NCBI GenBank assembly: GCA_964023205.1
Contig: OZ026835.1
Coordinates: forward strand, 16,760,414-16,824,413
From: Lutraria lutraria
Taxonomy: Eukaryota > Mollusca > Bivalvia > Venerida > Mactridae
Length of the DNA: 64,000 nucleotides
Reading direction: 5' to 3'
In this document: one piece after another, positions 24,101-34,600 of the stretch
Layout of the letters: each line of letters starts with the position of its first letter
Numbering within the stretch: position 1 is the stretch's first letter
Notes under the pieces: generated by a model
What the model saw: only the letters and a program-made list of their open reading frames with translations
Told to the model about the DNA's origin: nothing
The model's database searches: none
Position numbers and translations under genes: made by a program

Positions 24101-25194
24101 TTAGAAGCAAATGGTGCAACTGTTCCTAATCTGTTCAACTTAATTACAGGCAAATATAGTGTAATTTTATGAAACTGTAAAGCTGAACAATTACATGGTC
24201 ACAGTGACCCTGTCAAAATGCAATAATTTCTAGCTTTATTCCACAGTTGATATTATTTGTTTATTTTACTGTTACCAAGGCTAAATTGAAGTGCATTCAT
24301 GAATATGATACATTTTGAAAGTCGCCTGTTTAGTCTATTCTCAGTCAAGAATTTGATTGATTTTTGGAAAAATGACATATTGACTCAGCTGTGTACTAGT
24401 GTATTTGAAATGTATTTTTTTTTGTAGTGACAGTTTTCTTTAAAATGAAAGTAGATTCTACATTCTTTTCTGTAAAAATAAGAAAGCCAAGTTAAGGAAA
24501 TACCTCTCTATAATATCAAGGACTTATATACATACATGTACGTATATAAGTCCTTGATAATATCAAACTGTTAAAACAATTTATTCATTAGAAACATTTT
24601 TGAGTTACATAACCATCTAACTTTACTATTTGGCTTTTTGGTTGGCCGATAACTTGTATAATTTCAGAAAGGCCATCTTCAGCAGGATGGGGCCAAGTCG
24701 AAAGTGTCTCACCGTCACTAACACAAGTAACAGTCTAATTTGTTGGACTACAATAACACGCAATAACATACCCATGGATCCTTACAGTTACACTCAGTTA
24801 CAACTTACAGGTGTGTGTTCATGGGAAGAGTTAGCAATGTTTCATTTTGACAGGAATGGGATTGAATTGGCAAACACATAATTACTTTTAGAGTGTAACG
24901 AACATTTGAACAACTATAAAACATATTATAAAGAGTATCCGGGATACCATTCTAATACAATCATAGACATACGGATGAAATAGTCGAGGAGAAAATTTGT
25001 CCTCAACACCGCACCGTTCAAGAAACACGTTTCAGCAATTACAGACACTGTAACACTTAGTACTAGCGTCAAATACACAAACAAATACATATTATCAGTT
25101 TAAATAAAAACAGTTGTGGCAAAATCACCTCAAACTGCATGAAATCTTCGCATGGACAACAAACTTCGACATTGTCGTTCATGGGCGCAGCCAT
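21183..25194 (-). CDS. MIX23: MIX23 (CCDC58) homologue, mitochondrial intermembrane-space protein
   Basis: Five exons on the minus strand, 25129-25194, 22953-23078, 22258-22404, 21413-21472 and 21183-21239, all joined in phase 0, give 151 residues; the human protein is about 144. The order of conserved blocks matches the family: MAAP start with CCPCEDFMQF; LRIDDDKIIYQLNAILPTQSF; DQCKSLYEQM; REKAIKKCVQQT; then LDIDRVIRDRSYK and IFYERCRNSYTPP near the C-terminus. The cysteines in DQC, KKC and ERC occupy family positions, consistent with disulfide-linked import into the mitochondrial intermembrane space, where the family is known to act. The gene is head-to-head with importin alpha. A sequence resembling the YY1 motif AAGATGGC overlaps the start codon (25189-25196). 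Confidence 0.93.
21617..21652. repeat. hairpin related to the 21959 palindrome
   Basis: Perfect 10-bp arms GTCAGAGGGT and ACCCTCTGAC enclose 16 bases containing CGTAATGTT. The sequence of the hairpin resembles one arm of the large palindrome at 21959-22102, so the two share an origin. It lies between MIX23 exons 4 and 3. Confidence 0.7.
21959..22102. repeat. nested foldback palindrome, about 144 bp
   Basis: Long inverted repeat in a MIX23 intron. The outer arms, starting AATATCACATCCCACAGAGG, match perfectly over about 46 bp. After a short mismatch an inner stem (GACAA-GTAATGTC) continues to a loop near 22030. Each arm also holds its own shorter inverted repeat (GGGTGA ... TCACCC). No transposase is present. 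It could be a foldback-type or MITE element, or the core of a larger unit starting near 21617. Confidence 0.8.
22445..22655. repeat. dispersed repeat, copy 1
   Basis: Resembles 52556-52745 over most of its length. Shared phrases include GGTTACCCGACATACCC, 'gactttttatta', 'ctttcaagag'-type text, 'ataccctattttgta' and 'aggcctaaa'. It lies in a MIX23 intron. Family unknown. Confidence 0.5.
23147..23332. mobile_element. 186-bp MITE with 6-bp target duplication
   Basis: Inverted termini CAGGGTTTTCATTAA and TTAATGAAAACCCTG are directly flanked on both sides by CTACAG. It lies in MIX23 intron 1, between exons 25129-25194 and 22953-23078. It is non-autonomous. CAG termini fit hAT-type elements, with a 6-bp rather than the usual 8-bp duplication. 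Confidence 0.8.
24514..24559. repeat. perfect 18-bp inverted repeat
   Basis: Arms TATCAAGGACTTATATAC (24514-24531) and its exact complement (24542-24559) are separated by 10 bases that contain ACATGT. It lies in MIX23 intron 1. It would form a cruciform or RNA hairpin; function unknown. Confidence 0.85.
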
Positions 25195-25400
25195 CTTGGT
25201 TTAATATTAATCTCGAGGCATTCTCGTTGTAAAGAGAAAATACATATAGATACTATTTTATATTACCAGTGCAGAAAACGTTTACATTGAATAAAAGTTA
25301 CAATATTCATTATCAAGATTCTTTTTTGTTGTAATAAGAAAAATAAAATCACGGAATGAAAAAGTTAGCGCATGCGCCATTGTGACCAAGAAAAAGAACT
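25195..25400. promoter_or_regulatory. bidirectional promoter region, MIX23 / importin alpha
   Basis: Roughly 200 bp separate the MIX23 start codon (minus) from the presumed first exon of importin alpha (plus). A perfect NRF1 site GCGCATGCGC lies at 25368-25377, followed by CCATTGTGACC. NRF1 controls many genes with mitochondrial roles in animals, which fits MIX23. No TATA box is seen. Shared use of the region is inferred from the geometry. Confidence 0.55.
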
Positions 25401-25474
25401 GAGGATTTCTTGAGAAAAAGAAACAAGATTTGTTATTTGGTTATTTCTACCGTTTTACTTATTATTTCAAGGAG
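25401..25474 (+). other. possible non-coding first exon of importin alpha
   Basis: An A-rich leader ends in CAAGGAG|GTGAGT, a good donor at 25474/25475. The first coding exon of importin alpha starts exactly at an acceptor (28602/28603), so an upstream 5' UTR exon is needed and this is the best placed candidate. The 5' limit is a guess. An alternative is a promoter in the patch near 26420-26740. Confidence 0.4.
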
Positions 25475-25924
25475 GTGAGTGTTATCAATTTTGAATGACG
25501 TTTTATAGCTTAGTTTAAATAATGATATACCAAATATATGGGATATTCTCTTTACGAATCTCAGAGTCAAGAGCACATGGCCGAATCAAGTTTTTTGTGT
25601 TCATTTTCTGTAAACGGTTTTACAATAATTCATTTAGTTCGCATGTGTTGTGGTCAGTCAGTTAATGGGAGAAATATCAATTTCATAATAAAAGTTTTTA
25701 TTCGCATTTGAATATTTGTACTGAAACCATCAATTTATACATTATCACCCTCTATCTTCCTTATAAATCTTTCTAGGTCACCGTCAAGCACTTTTTAGAA
25801 ATTATTTCCTTGTAATGTGCATTTATCATTGACCAAGTGATCAAGTTTTGTATTCCTTATGTATTCAACTGAAGTGATGTCTATTTACATATCTTTCATT
25901 ATCCAATTACCTAATCTAAATGAT

Positions 25925-27160
25925 GAGCCCGTCCGGCTAGCTCAGTCAGTCAGTGTTTAGAGTGTTTGTCTGATGATCGAGAGGTTGTGAGTTCGAACGC
26001 CAGGTGAATCTCACACTGTCTGTGACAAATTTGACTGAAGATATTACTTCATATGTTACATTGTCCTCCACCTCGAAATTATGTGGGGTAGCTTGGCAGT
26101 AGTTCTGGCTTCCAAAACTTTAAAAGCCGCTTTTTTAATATGTTTTTGCTTTTTATGCGGCATTAAAGTTTTGGATCAGACCCGTTACGAAACCTTACCA
26201 GAATAACAAACATTATTGTAGCCTCGTTTAAATACGCAAATACCTTTTTTTCAAATAAATCTTGGCCATAAATTGATAAAGCAATTATTTAACTATCGCT
26301 TTATACCCTATACAAAGTTAAAATATCAATACAGCCAACAAATTTGCTTCTTTCAATGCGAAATAGTATTTGCATCAACTTTCATCCGCCATGAAACTTA
26401 ACAGCATCGTGAGATCTCGTATGACGTCACATGCGCGAACCGCTTAGAAAACATGACATGTGTATACATTATGGTTGGGGATTTTTTTTCGTATTTGTTC
26501 GTTTATTTCCTTTTTTTTTAGTAAATACATTGAGCAAAGAGTAATTACTGTTTATAAGTAGTAATGAGTTATTTATTGGTCCTCAAGAAGTCTTTTTTAA
26601 ACAAATATGATATTTGTAAACAGATGCTGCCGCTGACAAATGCTGCGGGGTTAAAAGCACATGGCATTGCTTTCTTACCGGTTCGTGCGGGCGACTCTCG
26701 TGGTCACGTGACTAAACATTATGGCAAGATGGCGGCGTAGTGATGAAATTATAGACCTACCTAAATTTCCTAGGTTGTTTTATGTGTAAAACTAGGTTTA
26801 TCTCTTCGATACTTTCCATATAAAAAGATTATATATTTTTCTGTCGGGATATACTACAATTTACCCCATTGCATGTTGGATAAACCAATACGAGTGTGTC
26901 AGATTCCTGACACGATTATTGGTAAGCTTTCCTAACGGCATTGTCTTCAGCGTACCCGTCCTATAACAGTGTAAACCGGGTACGCTGAAGACCTTAAGCT
27001 AGCTTGGCAGAAGCTTATGGATAGTATGTGGTTAGTACTGGTTAAGGCCTAAATGAAGTCTAGGAAAGCTGGTTAGGATAACTGCCCGCCACGATATGAC
27101 TGAAATAATGTTGAAAATGGCGTAAAACCTGATGAAACAAACAAACCAACTACATGATGA
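25925..27160 (+). mobile_element. SINE split by an insertion
   Basis: Left part (25925-26099): tRNA-like head with TAGCTCAGTCAGTCAG and B box GAGTTCGAACGCC, then a body ending in TAGCTTGGCAG. Right part (27000-27160): starts again with TAGCTTGGCAG and continues into CTGCCCGCC, GACTGAAATAATGTTGAAAA, GGCGTAAAACC and an AAC-rich tail. Together they make one full-length SINE interrupted by 900 bp. Two independent SINE fragments remain possible. Confidence 0.6.
26100..26999. mobile_element. 900-bp insertion inside the SINE
   Basis: Bounded by an 11-bp direct repeat TAGCTTGGCAG (26089-26099 and 27000-27010). A hairpin lies near each end: CCAAAACTTTAA with its complement at 26112-26174, and GTCTTCAGCGTACCCG with its exact complement at 26943-26992. 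The middle contains TGACGTCAC with ATGCGCG (about 26424-26437), GTCACGTGAC (about 26703) and AAGATGGCGGC (about 26728), all typical promoter motifs. No coding frame. Class of element unknown. Confidence 0.5.
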
Positions 27161-27285
27161 GCAATGTTCTTTTAACATTTACAACCTACAAAATTGGTAT
27201 TATTATATTTGGATCAAAATAAAAAAAATCTATGGAGGGAAAGACCTCTGTATATTACTGTAATATCAGCAAAAGCAAATTACCT

Positions 27286-28350
27286 GATGCAGGGCTCGAA
27301 CCCTCATCCTCTTTGCTAGAAAACCAAACATGGGTGAATTTCCCCCCCACTTGAAAAAATGGGGGGCCATAAATTTGAGTGTACTCAATAGTTTTACTGG
27401 TCAGGTGAATCCCCCACTGACGATAATTTAGGATTTGCTGAGTGGAAATGAACAGTTTTTGAGATTAATTATCAATGGATTTGGATGCATGATTTTCTCA
27501 TGTATCAGTGATTTTTTTACAATTTAACTTGCTCGAGTCCTAGGACTCGCAGGACTAAAAATCTATGCATCCCAATGTTTAAAGTGCAAGTCCCAAATTT
27601 TGTGATTTAAATGGATGTAAATATTGCCCATCCAACGAAGGACGACAACAATATGGTTCAGTATGATGATTTGTCTGCAAATCGTTTTCTCAAACGATTG
27701 CAATTCCAAATACACACAGAGCGACCATTTTCTCAAACACGATGTCACATATCTCATTGTTATCAGAAAAATATCTTTTATCGCGAAGATTAGAAACTTT
27801 GTCAAGTTTTTCAGTCTGAGACTGACAGAAACCTAGGCATCCAATTAATTTGTCAAGATGGAAATTCCAATCATGAAATAAAAAGCTGGCAAATGTTATA
27901 AAACAAATGAATCATTGTCGCAGTTAAAACACATTTGTACACTGGTAGCGGTGTTTTATATATGCCGGGTACAGGGCGAAAACATATATCTATTTATAGT
28001 GATTACTTAGACTGTGTCGCTTTATTCATTTTAGCTACGTATCTCGGCGCTCTAATCAATAACACCAGTCCACCATTTACATGTAATATTATTTCGCAAT
28101 GTGGAAATTTAGAGACTTCGATAATGAACGAAAGCAGACAGATTTAAGACTCGTCACTCAGAAATTATATGCGTCCTGGGGATGCAGATAAAATGAAAAC
28201 ATGCATCCATAGTGATATTTTTGCATCCTGGACGCAGGATGCAGAGGTAAAAAAATCACTGATGTATATGACAAAATTTGTGCGATCTTTGAAAAATAGT
28301 GTAAATCTCACACTTTGGCATCCTAAAATACTGTATAATCCAACATCTAA
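27286..28350. other. repeat-like intron sequence
   Basis: Sequence in the importin alpha 5' region with a B-box-like GGGCTCGAACCC at the left (27293), G/C homopolymer runs at 27343-27366, and repeated phrases such as 'gcatcctggacgcaggatgcag'. It looks like transposon debris, but no clean termini were found. No gene. Confidence 0.3.
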
Positions 28351-28365
28351 TTTCTTAATCCATGT

Positions 28366-28570
28366 CCTCTCACTGATAGAGGGTTGTGGGTTCAAGCCCA
28401 GCTATCGTCGATGTCTCTTTATGTGAGAAATTAGGCAGTTGCTTACAGAGGATGGGAGTCAAGTACTGGTCCTTCCCAGGAACGATGATTAGGTGAACTG
28501 TCCGCCTCATTTGACTCTGAATCTGACTGTTGAAAAGGAGCGTAAAACTCAGAACAACCAAACTAATCAA
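28366..28570 (+). mobile_element. 5'-truncated tRNA-derived SINE
   Basis: B box GTGGGTTCAAGCCC near the left end, then a body with CAAGTACTGGTCCTTCCC and a 3' part with GTCCGCCTC, GACTGTTGAAAAGGAGCGTA and an AAC-rich tail. The tail corresponds to that of the SINE ending at 27160. It ends only about 30 bp before the acceptor of the first importin alpha coding exon. Confidence 0.6.
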
Positions 28571-28602
28571 GTATGAATAAATTAATTATTTTACTTGAAC
28601 AG

Positions 28603-31600
28603 ATGTCCGCAGACAGTACAGGACCAGTTAGTCATCGTTTGAAATCTTACAAAAATAAAGCATTAGATTCATTGGAACTAAGAAGACGAAGAGAAGAAGA
28701 AGGAATCCAACTCAGAAAACAGAAAAGAGATGAACAAGTTAGTCGCAATGATGTTAAATCCATGTTATTTTTCTTCAATATGACATATTCTTCAGCAGGT
28801 GACCCTTGTCACATAGGCTATCTCAGATAATTGTTTTTTATGCTTGTTTAACCATTTGTTCCTTTCCAAATCTGTTTCAGCTTTGCTCAAACTGTCCTTT
28901 ATTTGATGATATCATGGACTAAGTTAATGATTTCTTTGAATCATCATTTGATTTTGGAAAATTGTTTCTACCAACCTGTGTTTAAAGTTATCTAAATTAT
29001 ACCTTTTTATGTCATTGAATCTACCATTTCATTTGTCACTGCAGTTATTTAAGAAGAGAAATGTGACATTACCATCAGATGGGGATGAAGATGTTATTGG
29101 ATCAGATGCCAATGATGGCCTCATTTCATCAACTACAACTCTTGGGGTATGTCCATGTACACTTATTTTGTGTACTTCACTTTTCAACTATTTTTGAACT
29201 GACAAACCCTTTTGTCTTGATTAGTCAGAATCTTAAGTATTCAAGTTTACACACATATATTTAACTTGAGTTTTTAAATCTAACTGGATAGTGAAAGTAT
29301 CCTGCAAACATCCTTTAATTGCTTTTACCAAGTTTTTGCCTGTTACATGGAAGTTTGATAAAATAATCACCAGTCAATAAAATCTTCATTTATTTATATA
29401 TAGCAAATTTGCACTATGACTTATAACATTCTATTTTGATGGATCAAATGTAACTTGTAATGTTCAGTATTAAAACACAATATTGTTGCATTTTGCTTGA
29501 TTTATGTTATTTAGGGAGGAATCACTCCTGAAATGGTTCAAGATTTATACAGTGAAGAATCAGAAAAACAAGAACAAGCCACACAAAAATTTAGAAAACT
29601 TTTATCCAGAGGTAGGTTTGTCTTTATGGCTAGTTATAAAAAAAAATCATATGGAAGACTCAAAATCATGATTGTTTCTGAAGAAGTTGTCAAGTATGCC
29701 ATAGAAGAATACAGACAGTCAGAGAAAATCTTACAAAGGCAGAGCTCTGGATATTTCCTGTCTGCTAAAATACTGCTATAAACTTATTTATTACAAGCAT
29801 ACATTGATGCTCTTACTTACTTTGTTGTATTTTCATGTATTTAATTTTTCAGTTTCATGTAACTGTGCTGACATGTATATTTTTATAACTTTAACTTAGT
29901 ACATTTTTTTTACAGAACCTAACCCACCCATTGATGAGGTCATTCAGACTGGTATAATTCCTAGATTTGTTGAATTCTTGGAAACTGATGGCAATTATAC
30001 ATTACAGGTGAGATATTTGGATGGAAATTAATAAATGTAATAGAAATGAATTAGCACATTGTTTTAAAATTATTTTCATATTTAATAAGAAACTTATTAT
30101 ATACATTTATTCTTGCAAACTTGAACTGTCTGATTTTAAAGACCAGTATCTGATTTTTCTGACTTATAAGCCATCTCCTTTTTTTCAATCTCTATTTTTT
30201 ATTTGTTTAAAACCCTGAAATATGTTTATGACATTTTTTAAGTAGTGCAAAGTCAAGTGACTAGGACTTCTTATCATTGTGTTACGTGTACATGGTTTGT
30301 TATTTTCATCCTGTACTGATACTGTATTTCAGTTTGAAGCAGCATGGGTATTGACAAACATTGCTTCTGGATCATCACTACAGACTAGAGTTGTTATTGC
30401 AGCGAATGCTGTACCAATATTTGTCCGACTTCTCAGTTCTGATACTGAGGATGTACAAGAACAGGTTAGTTGGTTGAATTATGCACCCTTGTCTTAGGTC
30501 TCCCATTATTTAAGATGTGTAGATAGAGTTTATTGTAGTAATGATGTATGTCTACAAACATGTTCTGTATTGTTTGTAGTACATCAAGTAAGTTTAGTTC
30601 ATCTGGTTTATAAATTCTAGTTTGATGTATAAAAGAGTGTTGACTCATTTCATGATTTGCTGCTCAATGTTTGGCCATGGTTGTTTCTAATGGATGACTA
30701 TTATTTTGCTGCTAGTCGTATCAGTGTTCTACAAACCTTTCAGTTTTCACTATAATTTGTGGCACAATTGGATTTTATTTTCATTTTTATGAAGATAGCA
30801 CTCAATTAAAATGTTGTACATTATACAAATCAATTAAATCACAAATGATTATCTGTTATTTATTTGTGTTCATGAGGTTTCTTTGTTTTCTTCAGGCTGT
30901 TTGGGCTTTAGGTAACATCGCAGGTGACTCTCCTGAATGTAGAGATTATGTTCTTAGTGAAGGAATACTTGTACCACTTTTACAGTAAGTGAATCATTCA
31001 TAAAGGAATTTCTTAAAGGATTTTTTAAAAGTTTCAACTTTCACCTTAAGAAAAAAAAACTTATTTTGTACTGCAGCAAACTAAAGTATGTTTTACTAAG
31101 TTGATCAACGCCTGAGAAACTCAAGTTTGTAAAAGTGCTATTTATATAATTCTTAGAACACAGTGGTTATTTTTGCAGATTACTGAGTAGGAGTAACAGT
31201 TTGTCTATGACAAGAAATGCTGTGTGGTGTCTATCTAATTTATGCAGAGGGAAAAATCCACCACCCGATTTTGCTAAGGTAAAAATATTCATTGTTTCTT
31301 GGTATGAGAAATACATTGTAAAATAAATATAGATCATTCTAAGTAATTGACTTGACTAGCTTGATGTCACACTATTGTTATCTTTTGTTACTGGGTCTTA
31401 TATGAACAATTGTTAAAGTATTCCAGTGTTTCCGCGAGAGTGCGTTTCTTGCGTTTTTGACGCATTTTATTAACATATGACGCAACTAAAAGCCAACCAT
31501 GCGTCTGCCGTGACGCAACTAAATTCTAATTGTGAGAATTATGTTTCAGAGAGAAACAACGGTAAATAAATGTCTAAATTCATGCATATCGACGGATTTA

Positions 31601-34600
31601 CAAACCGTCGAAATGCGAAATGTTTACGAATTTCTCACTTCCGTTTTAATGGTTGTGTTTAAAGTTCGGATTCCGTACCAGTCCGTACGCTTGGCGAAGT
31701 ATAAAATTTCGATACGCTGCACTTTAAACTTAAGTCTTAGTAACGTGGACGCACGCAGGAAAAATGTCTGCAGTTGCGTACGAATAAAAACGAAACAGGT
31801 AAGTACCAGGGCTCGAATTTAACACTAGGAAAATGCAAATGAAAACAGTAGACTTTGCTAGTTCATTTTATGACCACTTGCAATTTTTTGCGATTGGAAC
31901 TGAAAGTGTCATAACTGTAGCACTTGCTCTTACATTTTTTTATGCATGTCACTTGGTCCACCTATGGCAGAATATGACTGTATATAGTGTATACAGTGCA
32001 GCTAGTACATGAAAAAAAAAAAAAAAAGGAGATTGCATTCTTCCAAGCCTGTCAAAACGCCACAGTGTAGAACTAGTAGCGATTTTAATGAAGATGTTTA
32101 GGCTGAACATTCATGTCTAAAACTTCATTCCTAAATGTGTTAGGTATTGGTAATTTGGTTGATAGAAAACAAGACTAATAAATAAATAGTCTCAACCTTT
32201 ATTATCTTTATGCCTTTGTTTTATAACATTATGTATGGCCCCATCAAAACTGATGATGACCCCCTGATTTTGGACCAGGGGGTCACAGATGACCCCCAAA
32301 AAATCCTGGCTCGCAGAAACACTGGTATTCAAATTGTTTCAGTATTTTTGAAGTGCTGACTATGATATCAAGTTAGAGATGATGTCAGATGTATATACAT
32401 AAATTATTGTTTGAAATATTTTGTTTCCTTATGTTGATAATTATCTTATATGACAACTATTTCAGGTTTCACCATCTCTGCCTGTACTGGCTAGGTTATT
32501 ATATCACACAGACAAAGATGTCTTAGCTGACTCTTGTTGGGCATTATCCTATTTATCTGATGGCCCTAATGAGAAAATTCAAGCTGTCATTGATTCTGGA
32601 GTGTGTAGAAGATTGGTAGAACTGCTAATGTAAGTTTATACTCATATGCATTCCTTCTAGAGTTCTCGAATCCTTGCATTAAATCCATCTCCTGTCTTAT
32701 TAATTGATGTAATTTCTGATAAATATATGGACACCCTTGTACTTTACCTGACAGTAGTAAATACCTTCAACTAGTCCACAATCTCACCTTGGGTTTAAAG
32801 TTTCTATGTTGGTCATGGTTCATTGGTTGAAAGTTTTTGAGCAACTTGTTTTGTACTGATTTGTTTGATGAAAACCATTTAGGGCTTGTCAAATTCATTT
32901 GTCTACACATAGTTGGAAAAATTATTTGTAGAGCCCAGCGATTGTTTTAAACATATCAGTTTTAAAGAATTCACTTTAGGTTAAGTACTTTGTTATATAT
33001 TTCACTACATGATTTCATTATAATTAATGCTAAGAAATGGGAGTATTTAAAGTTATCTTTGTGTTTCAGGCATAATCATCAAAGTGTAATATCTGCAGCT
33101 TTGAGAGTTGTTGGAAATATTGTGACAGGAGATGATTATCAAACACAGGTATGTGTCAGCTCAGATGTTGTACAGATCTAGGCTAGCGCTAGCCGATCGC
33201 CAAATCGCTATTGGCGAGTCAAAGACGAATCTGGCGAGTTAAAATTCTCAAATGGGCAACAAAAATCGCCAGACAATTTGCTATTTGGCGATTCTAACAG
33301 GCCTTGATAATCCAATACTTTAATCTCAAATACGCACTTTTACACTGCAGACTGTGTGACAAACGATGCATGACGATTGTTTACATCTGTCCACACCAAT
33401 TTTAATTGCCCCAGACGGTCATTCATAATGCAGAAGACTCTTCTATCAAAACAATCGCGAGTGCATCGTGGTAGTGAATAAAGTCCGTACCATACCGGTA
33501 CAGTCCGGGTTGTATTTTCCGAAAATTGCTTTGCACTTTACTGAACAATCTCGGGTTTTGTAAGTTTTTATTGACAATTTACTACAAAAGTACAATGTCA
33601 AGATGAATTTAGCAGTATGACCAACAAAATATAAAAAAACTCGTTAAGTTTCAAGCATGGTTGTTAAACTTATTCTTCCGTGAAGTATACGAATTTCGGA
33701 CAACACATTTCGGATAACAGCATTTATTGAGTAATTTGTGTAAACCTGTTCTATTTGATAATGTTAATGTGGTATATTATCCTTGATATATGATAATATG
33801 GCACACATTTATGATGAATTCATCATTTGCCAGGGCAGCAGTGTTACTGTTAATCTTAAGAAAATCATAATGCAGTTTTAATGTTGGATTGATTATTATA
33901 AGTTCATAATGACATCACCATTTGCAATTTAATAATATTGCAGCTCAACAAATTCAAAGGTGTAAGAGCTAAACAATTAAAGTTACCATCTGCAATTTTG
34001 TGAAAGAGCTTCATCTCCTTTTCGTACCAAACAACACAACTCACAAGTAATTGATAGTCATGTTGATATGCTTTTGGGTGTATAGATTTATTTCAAGACA
34101 AAATCTGAGCAATAAAATATGATTTGAACTTATGCATAGATAGCCAATGCATCTAGATAATATAAATTACTTTGCTGTTGTTCAAGTGTGTCAAAGACTC
34201 ATGTCTGATAGAGTACATATAAAAGCAACATCTAAATAGTTGCAGCATGTCAAAACATAAATAAACCAAGTGACTACATTGCCCATGAAGTCCAGAAAAT
34301 ACCATGGAAAGTGTCAGTGCAGTAACAGGCACATAAAGCCATATTTCGTGGTAATTGAACTGGTCTAATAATTAGCCAATGTGACCTGATTTGATAAATG
34401 CAGAGAAAACTATAATTAGCTGTATATAGCAATAAGTCTTGGTTGACATGCCCAACATTTTGCTTTTGGTTAATTAAATGCTGATCTGGCTATTAAGAAA
34501 TCCGGGTTTATAGCCAGACGATTAAATGTCTGGCTACTAAAAATTTTTGGCTAGCGCTAGCCTAGCAGATTATGTACATATGAATGAATCCTAAATAACC

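Noticed and set aside
24630..24881. Plus-strand ORF of 83 codons
   Set aside because: Antisense in MIX23 intron 1, no family motif, no splice context.
31532..31822. Plus-strand ORF of 96 codons inside the hAT-like element
   Set aside because: No transposase motif (no hAT dimerisation or DDE signature); it ends in a splice-like CAG|GTAAGT that looks coincidental.
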